Source of the DNA: Marasmius tenuissimus
Lineage: Eukaryota > Basidiomycota > Agaricomycetes > Agaricales > Marasmiaceae
Direction of reading: 5' to 3'
Length of the DNA stretch: 64,000 nt
NCBI GenBank assembly: GCA_029532415.1
Contig: JAQOTA010000015.1
Coordinates: forward strand, 1,178,001-1,242,000
Numbering within the stretch: position 1 is the first letter of the stretch; each line of letters begins with the position of its first letter. The notes beneath the pieces were generated by a model. That model saw nothing but the letters and a program-made list of their open reading frames with translations, ran no database searches and was not told the DNA's origin. Positions 23,994 to 35,940 of the stretch are shown here, in pieces. The translations under genes were made by a program, and so were the position numbers.

Positions 23994-25905
23994 ATGCTCA
24001 ATTCTCATTTAATTGCGACAAGCCTCGCAATATCATTACTTCTTACTAGCGGCTGCGATGCACTGGTGCCATCGAAGAGAACGCCGCCCAAGCCACGAGA
24101 TTCAATAGAACTCCTCCGGAGGGTTCCAACAACCAAGTCGTACGAGGAATGGGGACAATGGGCACGGAATAACAGGGTGTCACTGCTAGCGAAGTATGGT
24201 GGATCACCACAGAATGAAAAACGTAGCACTGGAACCAATCTGTACGTGACAGCTTCATCGGTGTCGAAAGAAGCTGACTTGACTTGACGCTCAGAATGGT
24301 CAATCAGGCTGCGGACTCAAGGTCAGTATTCATGCTGCATACCGTCTTAATGCCTGATACAATCCGCCGTTTAGCTTCTATGGCTCACTTGCTGTTGGCA
24401 CACCGCCGGTCTCCTACGATGTCATTCTCGATACTGGTTCAGCGTACGGTCTCCCGCCCATCTCGCACAAACTCCTCTCTCTCTAACCCCACGAACCCCT
24501 CTAGTGACCTATGGCTCGCTGGACCGTCATTTTGTGATTCCAGTGACTGTGACAGAATAGCAACATTCGCTTCTACGCAGTCTTCCACCCTCAAAGAATC
24601 CAATACTCCATTTAGCATTACCTATGGGAGCGGTTTTGCTTCGGGAAACCTAGCAACAGATACCGTGCAGATGGCAGGATTCTCGGTTCCGAACCAAGTG
24701 TTTGGCATCTGCAACAACGTCTCCTCGGGCATGCTCACTCAACCCGTTTCCGGTCTGCTTGGCCTTGCTTTCGAGACAATTGCATCGTCTAAGGCTACTC
24801 CCTTTTGGGAGACTCTGGTGAAGAGTGGAACATGGGATTCGCCTTTAATGGCCTTCCAGCTCACGAGGTGAGTCTTATCTCTCATAGGCTAAAAAAAAGA
24901 AGCTGAAACTGTTGGATTGCCTGTAGATACAGCAATGCGTCTCGAGTGAGGGAATTGGAACCGGGAGGATCGTTCACGATGGGTGAGTGTCACGCACGTC
25001 TCTAAATTTCCTCGTCTTTGAATAATCCTGATGCGATTGTGTTCTAGGCTTTGTCAATTCAACTCTTTACACCGGAGAGATTGACTATCAGAATATTCCC
25101 TCTGGTCAAGAGACTTACTGGATTCAGCAAATGACATGTAAGCGATGACGCTGGACTGTTGGAGACGCAGGCTCATTGTTCTTTTAGCTCTCACCATACA
25201 AGGAAACTCGATAACCTTGCCCTCGGCCGATTCCTTGGCCGCCATCGACACTGGAACCACCCTTATTGGTGGACCGCCGTCGGTCGTGCAATCTATATAC
25301 AGTCAGATAGAAGGCTCACGTCCGGGCACCGGTGACTACGAGGGTTACTTCCTATATCGTGGGTCCCGATTCATTGACTCAAGTTATTCACCGCTAACAT
25401 CAACTCATCAGCGTGCAGCACCAACGCTGATGTTACCATCGCGTTCGGTGGTAAAAGTTGGACCATCAGCAACGCCGACTTCCAAGTTACATCAGTCGGC
25501 AACTCGATGTGCCTTGGCGCTTTCTTCGGCCTAGAAACCGGGAATAATCTGCCCTCTTGGATTGTTGGAGATGCCTTTTTGGTGAGTGATTTCCCATACA
25601 TTGAAATGGCCTGTGAACACTAACAACTCGACGTTTTTTTTTCCACCTAGAAAAACGTGTACTCCGTGTTTCGATATGATCCACCGTCGGTCGGATTCGC
25701 TGAACTTTCCGCGTACTCGCTTTCACTGAATGGTGCTAATAATCCGGTGCCTACACCTACGATTGGATCTGCGGCGGCCACTGTGTCTGCTACCAATCTG
25801 GTCAAGAACGACAACAACTCGGCGGTGTCCTTACCTCCCGTAGGAGGGGCGATGGTGATGTTCGTCTCGATGATCACGGTTGTGGTTGCTCCCCTGCTCC
25901 TTTAG
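23994..25905 (+). CDS. Secreted pepsin-like aspartic protease, probably GPI-anchored
   Basis: Nine exons (23994-24241, 24295-24321, 24375-24443, 24505-24867, 24927-24982, 25048-25137, 25188-25358, 25412-25581, 25651-25905) close to 482 residues. A hydrophobic signal peptide covers about residues 5-22, followed by a basic pro-region. The two catalytic motifs of family A1 are present: DTGS at 111-114 and DTGT at 305-308. Other family landmarks are TYGSG in the flap region, GLLGLAF and SWIVGDAFL. The C-terminus is Ser/Thr/Asn-rich and ends in an uncharged hydrophobic tail (GGAMVMFVSMI onward), typical of GPI-anchored fungal proteases of the yapsin or pepsin type. It probably acts at the cell surface. 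The substrate is unknown. Confidence 0.9.
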
Positions 25906-26335
25906 GCAACCCTCCTTCCGATTTGGACCTCCATCTACCAGGTTGCAATACACACTCACGCACAGTATCACTGCTATCGCATGATTTTGATTTACATATT
26001 TGCTTTGGTGTATTCTTTCATAGTCCACTCCTTACCTGTACCAAGTTACGATACCCCTCACCCTCATTAAAGGATTGCACCGGTTATATACTCCCATAGG
26101 GACAACGGTGAACGGACAGACAGGCCTGTATAATTAGAACACCTTGTACGGATTTTGAGACAACGTATCTAAATTTATGTTGTTTCCTCCCATTATTGGC
26201 GTCGTCGTCAGGACAGCCGCAGACTATGACTGAGATGGAGATCATTGATGTATGTATTGTACTAAAAACAAGATTATAACCAACGATGGTGATGTAAGCC
26301 TATTTTCCTGTGCCCTCGCAGCCTCTAATCTCATT
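25906..26335. other. Intergenic between convergent protease and rhomboid genes
   Basis: 430 bp holding the two 3' ends. AT-rich, no open frame of interest and no repeat seen. Confidence 0.5.
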
Positions 26336-27953
26336 CTACCGTGGTGGCGTCTCGCTCCTCATACGGGCCCACAACTTGGGACCATAAGCCCAATAGAGCG
26401 CTCCGAACGCAGCACCCCCTAGGTGGGCCCAATGATCGATGACCCTCCACCCGCGAATGATTCCAAGAATGTCGAACGCGACCAGACCCATTACACCGGT
26501 CTGAATGTCTATCGGATATGAGGGAGGGAAGATTAGTGATACCTGTGCTTGCGGGAAGGCGAGGGCGGTCATGGTGACGCAGGCGTAGACGGCGCCTGAT
26601 GCACCCAGAGATGAGGGGATGAGGGGAGCTTTTGTGGATGCTGAGGCCGCAGCGGAGGTTGCGCTGGCTACGGCAGAAGAGGTGGATGATGGTTGGGTGA
26701 AGGAGAAGAGGGAGCGGGGGGTAGACTTTGCGGTCACGGAGGAAGCTGCGACGGCTGTGGCCCAAGTATCGGCGGCCTTGGGAGCGTTGGCAGCGGGAGA
26801 GGAGAGTTGGGCGATGAGGCGGGGGTATTTGAACTTCACGGAGACGACGTGGGATACGAGGGATGAGAATAATCCAGCTGAGAATCGTGCTAGTTAAGTT
26901 GAAAGTCTCCGCGAAACTGGTGGAACAACTCACCGGAGGTGTAGAACGCGAGCCAGTGGTAGACGGATGTTGACTCGAGTTTATTGGGCGCCTCTTGAGT
27001 CACGGAGTTGTTGAGATAGACATACGCTGCTGAGCCTATGGAAAGTGATGAGACTGGATTCAAAAGGGAAATGCATCTGAGTAGTACCGAAACTCTCAAG
27101 TGCAAGGCAGTTTAGAGCGAGGTGAAGGAAGCCTTGGTGACTGCATGCCCATGGTAAGTCAAACATATACGCTCATTGGATAGGCCGACTCACCTGAACA
27201 TGCTTGTAAAGAGAGTATAACTGGCGCCCGATAATGGGTTGTGTGCAAAATGCCGCATCATCATCGGTTGCCGTATTTTCCACATAAACCACACCCCCAA
27301 GTTCAGCAAACATATCTTCCAACACAACCGTCTTCCCTGCGACGCGTCCGCATAAGGCTGAAATATCGCGAGATAGACCATGGATAATCGTTGCCGAATT
27401 ATCGGGGGAAGATCAATAAGTATCTTGTTCCATTCTGCGAATTGAAGTCTGAGTTTCTTTCCACAGAGTAAGTCGGAGAGTAAGCAGACAGAACCGAGCT
27501 ATGCGCACCTTCACCAGCTCCGTGTTCTGTATCCGGACAAGGTCTCGGTTGGTCACGCTCGTAAAGCTGAACCCAATAGACTGGTCCCTAATCTTTTTGA
27601 GTAACACGGCGGTCTCAAGATCTGTTGTGAAGGCGGCATATGTGTACGCGGCGCAGGTCCCAAAGAGCACGAACTAAGAATTCCTTAGATTAGTCTGGAC
27701 AGGCGGAAGATTTCAGAGAGACACCCACAAGTATCTGATTCCTCACAGAAGGTATTCCAACCTTTGAAGCGAAGGAGACATGCGGACCTTCAGCAATAGT
27801 TGAGTGCGAACTATTTGGAGAACTTCGTGCAGGACCATTGGTTATTCGAGGAAAGCTGAAATTTCGGGTGAAAGAGAACGGTCGTTTGAGCTGTGATTGA
27901 GTGTTGAGTTTCTGGAATATATTGCGAGCACGGAAGCATGTTGACCGGAGCAT
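26336..27953 (-). CDS. Mitochondrial rhomboid protease (PARL/Pcp1-like)
   Basis: Six exons (complement of 27729-27953, 27509-27673, 27194-27456, 27088-27140, 26934-27035, 26336-26889) give 453 residues with all phases closing. The N-terminus is rich in Arg, Ser and Phe without acids, as expected for a mitochondrial presequence. The rhomboid core shows SHQGFLHLALN, then GASG with the catalytic serine at 367, and DHWAHLGG with the catalytic histidine at 425. Pcp1/PARL cleaves inner-membrane substrates such as Mgm1/OPA1 and cytochrome c peroxidase. An unusual Ala/Ser/Thr-rich insertion of about 60 residues (300-360) sits just before GASG. One intron (26890-26933) is only 44 nt. The gene shares a 148-bp divergent promoter with the methyltransferase at 28102. 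Confidence 0.88.
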
Positions 27954-28101
27954 TAATGGCCACAGAGAGAGCTCCGAAGGACGAGGACGAAGGAAGCGGG
28001 AGGAGAAATCGCGATGCTAGGGTTAAGGTTCGGCAATTACTGACGCGTCTGAGCGGCAGTTTAGTTATGCTCGCTCGTTATGCTCTTTCCTCCGTACCAT
28101 T

Positions 28102-29238
28102 ATGACCTCGTTCCAATCCGGTCTGCTTGCTCTTCCTCCCGAATCAGAGCAAGTTACTGATGCTGATGAAGAGGTGAACAGAAAACTCTCTGAGGCTTGA
28201 TTTTCTCCATCCTCAATCTCCAGCGCTCACCACCAGATCTTCCTGTTGTATGCGGATCTCCAATCGCACACTCCCTCTGCAGGAACTGGAGCCACGTCCT
28301 TTCGAGGACTAGGACATATCGACTCTCACAAGGATGAACTTATTGTCGTGTTTGAACTGAACAGCGTGACATCCCCGTCTGTTCAGGTGCCCTCTCCATC
28401 CAGGCCCAAGAAAGATTCTCGCAGAACACGCAAATCAGGGAAAAATATACGCTCCGCTCAGTCTTTGGAGGTTGAAGTGCGGATACTTCAAGACAAGACA
28501 GCATTACGAACTCGGAAAGGGGATACTGGAAGTGTTCTGTGGCATGCGAGGTTCGCCTCGTCTAGCACTCAGTTGGGTTGTGCTTACTCACTCGGTTTCC
28601 AGCGTTGATTTTGCGCGGCTGATACTTCGACAAATCCACTTTCCGGACCCCACTGCACACTCGCTGGTAGATCGAGACAAACTGAAGGAGTGTCATATAC
28701 TCGAGTTGGGGTGAGTCTTATATTTGACCTAGCTAGACGTGTTCTGACTTGTTCAAGGGCTGGAACAGGACTCCTTGGCATCGTACTCTCACCTCTTATT
28801 CGAAAATATACTATCACCGATATTGATGATCTCGTCCCTCTCATCAAGAAGAATGTTCAGCTCAACGTTCCGGAGTTTCCCAAAGACTCCAACCTTGTCG
28901 TCACGTCCTTAGATTGGGTCACCTTACAACAAGTTCCGCCCTCCAAACGTCCCGAGGTCTTTGCATTTGACCCCGTAGATTTAGTGCTGGTCGTCGACTG
29001 CATCTACCATCCGTCCTTGCTACCCTCACTTCTGGAAACCTTGAATTTCCTAGCCATTCCTGGGACTACTACTGTCCTTGTAGTGGTTGAGTTGCGTGCC
29101 TCAGATGTTGTCACAGAGTTTTTGCAGTCGTGGATAACTATGCCGTGCTGGGAGGTTTGGAGAATCGCGGACAATGGTACACTCATGGGCAGACCTTACG
29201 CGATGTGGGCTGGAAGGAAGGCTACATCTCTACCATGA
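28102..29238 (+). CDS. METTL21-like protein-lysine methyltransferase (Methyltransf_16), first of two
   Basis: Four exons (28102-28173, 28237-28550, 28603-28710, 28758-29238) give 324 residues. The SAM-binding motif I is ILELGAGTG at 161-169, and the post-motif DCIYHPS (D245, Y248) matches the D/E-x-x-Y signature of the METTL21/Efm family. Residues 25-130 form a basic, Ser-rich lead-in. The best guess from the motif and the extended N-terminus is an Efm6-type enzyme, which in yeast methylates elongation factor eEF1A, but the exact substrate cannot be read from sequence. The next gene downstream on the same strand belongs to the same superfamily. The first acceptor chosen (28236) is the only one nearby that keeps the frame. 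Confidence 0.78.
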
Positions 29239-29398
29239 TTTCTCTATATATTCTTGTTCTGCTAGGATATTGAGGGCGTATGTATTGGCTGTATAATGTA
29301 GTGTGTAAAACAGATCGTTTATCAGACTCAGCGCTATACTCTGTGATCATAGCCGTTGCGGCTGCGCGACGCGACTCTGGAAAGCGACCACAACCACC

Positions 29399-30834
29399 AT
29401 GTTCTTCTACATCTCTTTCCTGAGGCCACCTCCTCTTCAGAATCCCCCTTCGTCCCCCGTTAGAATTACACCTCAGATTGCGAACGATCTCCGTACAGAA
29501 CCTTTTGATGGCTCACAAGACATCTATTTTTCCTGGTCCCCGACAAACTCTACACAAACTAGTACGAAACCCACAAAGCTAACCACATGGCGTCAAGAAA
29601 ACGCATACAAAGAGATCATGGTTCCGCCTCCTCCTAGGGTACAAGAAGGCCAGAAATGGATGTTGATTCTGAGCTCGATGGTGGATGCCAATACCAGTTC
29701 ACGACACTTGTGGGTCGATTTGGAACGCAAAGAATCGATAGGGCGACACCCGTTTTCGGTCATATCGATGCCCATCACGTTCACCAAGCTTGCTGGGAGG
29801 AACGCGGGGAAGCAGGAGCAGATCGAACGCGTTTACCGGTTTTCGAGGAGAAAGCCCAGCGGTGAAGAAGGTGGAGAGTTGGTGAAGACGGAAGCTACGA
29901 TGAGGATTACGGAGCAGACGTCGTTCGATTTGGACAAGGTTCGATTATATTGCGAATGAGAATGGGTTGACTGATGCTTTTTAGGTCGCCTTAGAAAATT
30001 TGGGATAGTGGAATTGGACTAAGCTCGTGGTTGACGGACCTTGCGTCGAGAATAGATGTTCATGGAGAGAATCTGACCGACAGATTATGCCAAATTCTGT
30101 TTTCATTCTCGCCTCGGAAGATGATTGAGCTCGGTGAGTTTTACACTCTGTGTATCTCTTCAATGCTGACACGCAGTACTACCATCCAGGTGCTGGAACT
30201 GGGATTGTTTCTCTGGTATTATCGGCGCTTAGACACGGTCTCCTCTCCTCGATATCGGAATCTGAGCAGGAGAGGGACTGTATCATAACCACCGATCTAC
30301 GTACGTCCTTCTTCAGGTAAGGTCGACTTTGCTATTCAGGCTTTACTCAACGTCCCGCATTCGCAGCTTCAGCTATGCCTCTCCTCGAACATAATATCTC
30401 TCGCAACCAGCACCTCTATCCGGACCCAAAGCCTCGAGCAAACGTTCTTGACTGGGATGAAGACCTTCCCGAATACACACGAATGTTATCGGGCGACCTC
30501 GACGTGATAATGTACGTTTTCCGCCGGTGAACTTGCTTCCCAAAGCGAACTCTGACGACCTACCCTCAGAATGGCAGACGTCACCTATAACACGTCGTCG
30601 TTTCCAGCTCTGATACGGACTTTGTCAAGTTTGGTTTCCTTAAATCCCAAAGAGAAACCCCCAACTATACTCCTGGGTTACAAAGAACGAGATTCCGCTG
30701 AACGGACGTTGTGGGATATGGCTCGCGAGACCGGAATTCAATTCACACAGGTAGATTCGGTGCCTGGGACAGGAGATGTACCGATAGAGATATGGATTGG
30801 GGAGGTAGACACTAAGCATACAAATGGCGAATGA
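29399..30834 (+). CDS. METTL21-like protein-lysine methyltransferase (Methyltransf_16), second of two
   Basis: Five exons (29399-29938, 29995-30133, 30190-30300, 30367-30511, 30570-30834) give 399 residues. After a 180-residue N-terminal region, conserved landmarks follow: KIWDSGIGLS, motif I IELGAGTGIVSL (224 onward), PLLEHNIS, NVLDWDEDLP, and the signature MADVTYN (D315, Y318), which matches the D-x-x-Y motif of the METTL21 family. It is a SAM-dependent methyltransferase that probably acts on a lysine of a cytosolic protein such as a chaperone or elongation factor. It lies 160 bp behind the first methyltransferase, but the two share only superfamily motifs, so a recent tandem duplication is unlikely. 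The acceptor at 29994 is preferred to one ten bases upstream, which would leave a stop. Confidence 0.78.
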
Positions 30835-30912
30835 GAGAATATGTACAGAATTGAGACAGCCATGACATGAAAATGAAGCATCTACTTGTAGAACGAAGGG
30901 GGAGTTTATTCT

Positions 30913-32561
30913 CTACTGCTCGTCCGAATCATCCGAGTCATCCAGCGGAATGAAGCGCCTTCCTTCCCTCTATCCAAAACTCGTTAGCAACGGGCAAAAG
31001 AGATGTAGAAGATAGAATTTACAAAGGGCGAGCGCCGTTGTCTAAGTGGAGCAGCTGTGGTAGGACGAGGACCCGTCGATGGTACTCGGAGCGTAGGATT
31101 CCGTACAAGAAGGGGATGGGGCTGAGGGCCGGCGGCAGGTGAGGGATTGCTTACTTCTTGACGGCGCGCACCAGGCGTCTGCATCTTGGAGTTGAGTGAA
31201 GCAGGAAGAACCATGGCTTGTGCGTATGGTGCACCAAGTGGTCGAGCCTCTGCAGCCGGGTTCTTGCGTTTCAATAGAGGGGTGCTCAGACGACCTGGAG
31301 CTGAGGGGGCAGCAACTTCTTGAACGGACGAAGGTAGAGGTGAACCCCGTTTCTCGACAATATTTGCTGAAGTTTTCAATGCGGAACACGGATTAGGTGC
31401 TGCAGGAATGCGAAAGACGGAATCTGGACGCTCTGGGGTCGCGCGGAAGAGAGCGCTGGTTCCCGTGTTACTGGCTTCCGTGCCTTGGTTGCTGGGAGCA
31501 GGAAGGGCATTTGACCGAGGCGTTGAAGGTACAAGAGGAGCGAGTGGTTGACGAGGGGTAGTAGAGTTACGCAGAGCCAGAGACGAACCACGGACCAATG
31601 AAGCCATGACAGCAGCCTTTGTTACAGTGGGAGTCTGGTCCAAGGCCGTGACTTCTTGCGCATTTTCACTCGTACGACGTCGTTTTCTACCGGTGGATCC
31701 TGACTGGGATGAGGGAAGGGTGGGTGGATTGGGCGAGACAGAAGTCCTGGAAGTGACGGAGGGCGTCCTCATCGTGGTGACCTTAGCTGAATCCAGTGCC
31801 TTGCTAGTAACTTCGTTAACGGCATTTCGGATGGATTCGATTTGGAGAGGAAGTGCTTGGAGTAAAGGTAAAAGCGGCGACACAGACGCAAGTATTGTTG
31901 ATTGCTGGTCTTTTAACGACTGAAGGAGCTGGTTCTGAGTCTGGAGGGTCTGTGAATGAGTGGATTGAAGCTGTACGTTGTATGTTAGGATATGCTCGAT
32001 TATGTCCTGAATGCGTATCAAACCGTTTGAACGACGTCCAGACGTCTATCCAGGTTCTCCAAACGTAGTTCGATGTTTTTTTGTGCTTGATCCAGTTTAT
32101 CGGACTGTGCAGGCTGACCGAGAGGTTTTTGAATTTCCGTCTGGCATCGGTTTACTGTTAGCTCTTGTCAGCACGCATACAATTTGGTCAACCAAAGAAA
32201 ATAGCGTACCAAGGTCAACCATTTCCCCCACAAGTCGCTCGTGTTCTTCCTGGAATAGTACCTTCACTGCCGAAATCTCTTGCTTTGTACTGTTGAGACC
32301 TTGAGTCATCTTGTCTATTCGCTCCGAAAACTGCTGCAGATTCGCCTGAGTATCATGAAGTAAGATACGAGTTGAGGTCGCGTTCTTGTCTACAGGACCT
32401 AAAGGAGGTAAAGGAACGTCGGAGGTAGACGTCGGCAAAGAGACGTTCTCTTTGCGAAGGAGATGAGCCCATATGACGGAACTGGAGGACGATTGCTGAA
32501 TTCTGTGAGGACCTCCGTGTTGTGCCAACGATCCTGAGGTATTTGAAGCATTCGTGGCCAT
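30913..32561 (-). CDS. Coiled-coil protein of unknown function
   Basis: Four exons (complement of 32210-32561, 32024-32154, 31023-31970, 30913-30969) give 495 residues. Residues 1-60 are Ser/Asn-rich. Residues 65-215 are strongly helical with heptad-like leucines (for example KNIELRLENLDRRLD) and should form a coiled coil. Residues 220-470 are a disordered Ser/Pro/Arg-rich region with a nuclear-localisation-like GRKRRR. The C-terminus is a short basic then acidic motif (GRRFIPLDDSDDSDE). This layout is seen in chromosome-axis and meiotic recombination proteins (Mer2/Rec15 type) and in kinetochore proteins, but no specific family is recognised. An in-frame extension upstream of 32561 exists; the ATG at 32561 is preferred. 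Only 78 bp separate its 3' end from the convergent methyltransferase gene. Confidence 0.65.
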
Positions 32562-34322
32562 ATTCAATCCTATTCCACGGTCCGTGATTAACGAAAGAAG
32601 AGTCCAGCAGTAGCGTTGCGTCAGTTTGGTCCGGCGGCGGATACTTACCCGTAACTTACCAGGTCTATCTGAGGAGGTCTGGTCAGTTACTGGTAAGTTA
32701 CCGGTAACTTTGACCGGCCCGGCACTCCGCGTAGGCCAAACAAATTTTCTATCGCGCGCTAGCAGACTGAACCAAACCACGGCTTCCTTGCGTGCTTCAA
32801 AATGTTGTGTACTGATACCGGGACCTTTGAACCCTCTGGTCATTTGCATCCCCGAGTACTGCACTGTTGTCGGCCGGCAGGCTCGGAGATTGGGGGGTTT
32901 GAACTTCGTAGTTCTCCTAGTAAGTACTCAACGTTCAACCGGTCCAACATCAATCTCCAGATATCAAAGTCAATCAGTGCTTGTATGAACTCTGGAAGCT
33001 GCATTGCCAGAGGGTTGACGAAGGTTCGATATACTTAGGGGACCCCATAGAGCACGAAATTCTGGTCACTTCCTCTCGAACCGACAGTAAGATTACTTGG
33101 AGAGAGTCAAAGAAGGGTAAGTTGGCCGAGGTTGGCCGTCGCACGGCGGCCTGACGAGTGGCCACTTGCTTCCCTTTCTGAGGCCCGGACCGGTGTTTCC
33201 GCATGTTAGTTACCAGAGGTCTTCCCGACCCTCCCAGTAACTTACCAGGTAACTTTGTAAAATGGTAACTTTGCTAGCCATTGTGACGCAACGCTATCCA
33301 GCAGCCCAAGACGGAAGGGGTTAATGGTGGTATGGGGTCAACCTGCAGAGAAATTCCAGGTCTGCCGCCTACTCTGCGGGCCGGGCATGCCATTCTTCCT
33401 TCCCGACCGCGATGTAGTAATCTCTTTTGGCTACGAATTCCTGGTTCATGCAGGTCCAAAACGAGTGCCTCCGTTCAAATCGAGATGAGTGGAATTTTTC
33501 AAGGTTTGGTTGCCGTGTGCTACCCAGCAAAATAGCTTCGGTTCGATAGACATGTCTGGCTGTTGCGATGCCGGAGTCTATTCCGGTGCGTCCTAATTGA
33601 CTTGTTTCCCGATTGCCACTCAAATTTACAGCCTTTCACGCCCAATGACATCGGCGAGAACTCAGTACTCGTACCCAAGGCTCAAGAGTTAGAGCGAGTA
33701 GCATGAGTCGATAGATCACGTTCTCTGCTGCGATACTGAACGGCATACACCCCAGGCCGAAGAACCCCCACGCGGTCTTGGACTTCTCTCTTGACGTTGA
33801 CACACAGAGTTGCTCGAATTTGAACCCTTAATACCGTCCTCCTTACCTTTGAAATTCATCCCTCAAGTGCTTTGACCAGTGGTCAAACCCGCTATGCCCT
33901 TCAATTGGTTCCTCCTCCTTGGTCACCTCGTTATTCGCACCTAAAATCGGACGCGAAACGGCGGCAACTTTGTTCATCACAAGGGACGCGATTTTCGGAG
34001 TTTGGCCTCTTGAAGTTTTCGTTTGGGATATCATCATAATCGTGACTGTTGCTATGAGGTCCTGTGCCCATAAGTATGCGCATAGGGCGCCTTAGATTTC
34101 TGATTTGGGCAACTCAGTGAGCTAACTCAACACTTCTGAACTCGAATGACTGACAATATTTACACGAGCTAAGGGTCTGTGTTGACAGATCTCCATTCTT
34201 GTGGCGTGTTGCGACAGGTGTATATCTGGGTATATATGTAGCCCTGTGTCAGACCAAACCCTCCGCACAGTGACCATCCCTCCCTCCCTGCGACCTCCCT
34301 AGCTCGAAAGGGCCTTGTTCCC
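32562..34322. other. Intergenic, contains a repeat-bearing stretch
   Basis: 1.8 kb between divergent genes. The first 700 bp hold clustered copies of a GTAACTTACC motif (listed separately). No supported gene lies between 33.3 and 34.3 kb. A TATATATGTA run near 34227-34236 is a plausible TATA region for the GPCR-like gene downstream. Confidence 0.45.
32640..33290. repeat. Cluster of GTAACTTACC inverted and direct motifs
   Basis: GTAACTTACCAGG occurs at 32651-32663 and 33237-33249. The reverse complement GGTAAGTTAC occurs at about 32692-32701, and the related GGTAACTTTG at about 32703-32712 and twice within 33248-33273. The two clusters sit about 590 bp apart and resemble diverged terminal repeats of a small non-autonomous element, but no clean ends or target duplication were found. 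Confidence 0.4.
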
Positions 34323-35940
34323 ATGACATCCAGCTTCGACATGCTTTCACCAAGAGGTTATGGACAAGAGTCTGACAGTCCGATAGATGATCCCCATCTC
34401 AGGTAGGCGACCGGGTGACCTTCAAGTTGCCTGCCTTCACAGTATCTCACTCATAACGACCATGGCTAGAGATTCGGTACATCATTCCCTCAGTTACCTG
34501 GGCACGGCCATGTGTGCCATCGTCCTTTTAATAATCGCTTCTCTTGCGATTCATCCTGTGTCAAGACCAATGTTGGACCGAGTCAGCTTTCGAATGTTGG
34601 TTTATGCAACATGCGGAACGTGGGTACCTGGCACTGAAGGAAACCCTTCGAACTGAGTATCCACCTTTCGCAGCCTGATATACAATGCTTGCGCGAGCTT
34701 TCTTATCGGCGGTGCCGATTACAGGACGTGTCCTATCGTGTGTTCCATACTCGTGGTAAGACTATCTTTCCGGATCTTCCGAAGGAAGAGGCCTAACGCC
34801 TTCGATGCAGTTCGCTCTACATGTGTCATCGTTCCATTCCTTTTGCATTGGTCTCAATCTACAGTGAGTCTATCTACGGCTTGTGTCGTGCTTGACTCGT
34901 TCTACTACAAATCACCGAATTGTCATTTGTTCCAGGTTGGTTGCAATACACAGCGTCGATGGGCAGAAGGCAGAAAAGTTCTACGTCGCTGGAAGCTTCT
35001 CCCTGGCTGTAATACTGGGCGTAATTTCCTTTGCAAGCAATCAGTGGTCGTGGGTATCTCGTCAATCTGATCAACGTCGCACATAACCCCATAACCCCAT
35101 TCACAGATACCATCCCGAGCTTAACATATGCTTCATCTACGATCCTGATCCTTTGAAGAGATTATTGTGGCCAGTGAGTGTGATTTTGCTTGGGAAGATG
35201 GAACACTCGTGAGATCAGCAGATAGGCTTTCAGCACTTTTGGAACTTCTTGACGGTCGTGGGGGAGGTCGTGACGTTTTCCGCAGTCTTCGCGTACTTGT
35301 TAGGTCTCAAGGCTCGATATTTTCATCTCTTATATCAGTACTGTGTTTATTGATTCTCAACAGGTATTCGACTCGGGGCTGGGGGCTAGGAATCCTTTCT
35401 CTGGCGACCACGCAGATCTCTCTGCGTCGCGTCAATACGCAAAACCCAGAGGTCCGAAGCAATACCGGAACTTTATTCTTCGTATTGCACTCTACCCTCT
35501 GTCCTCCCTGGTCACACTGGGAATCATAGTCGCCGGAAGCACGTATACCATCGCCAGAGGCTTCGAGTCCCATACGGTAAGATTTGAGCGTCACTCGGCT
35601 GAGATATTAGGACTGAACTGTGTACCACTGTATAGGGCCAGCGAGTTCTCTTTGCCAGTGGGTGACGCACGCTGTTGTTCATGTCGATTTACCAACCCTC
35701 TTGCACTCAGCCCGTCTCGCTTACTTGTGCCGTGGCATACTCTATGTCTTGGTGGCTTCAATGGATCCAGTGAGTCTTTGAGGCCAGTGTGTTCGCACAT
35801 AGATCAGGCTGGCTCACCCAGAAACAGGCACTTTCGCGAGCGTTCAAGGCCCTTTACAGATATCACAAACAGGAACAAAGGCGCAAAGACGCTGCTTTCA
35901 CGATAGGACCACTGAGCAGCTCGGCTTATATCTCTCCTAG
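34323..35940 (+). CDS. Seven-transmembrane GPCR-like protein
   Basis: Ten exons (34323-34402, 34443-34619, 34674-34755, 34811-34863, 34936-35049, 35107-35173, 35222-35292, 35339-35576, 35659-35769, 35803-35940) close in frame to 376 residues. Hydrophobic segments spaced along the protein (for example AIVLLIIASLAI, SFSLAVILGVISF, NFLTVVGEVVTF, LYPLSSLVTLGI, YLCRGILYVLVAS) suggest seven membrane helices. The loop YHPELNICFIYD, with a cysteine before helix 5, recalls fungal receptors of the glucose/cAMP-receptor-like (Git3/Dicty_CAR) type, a family multiplied in mushrooms. The expected role is G-protein-linked nutrient or environmental sensing at the plasma membrane. The first intron is only 40 nt and several junctions are weak, so individual exon ends are less certain than the overall call. 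Confidence 0.58.
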
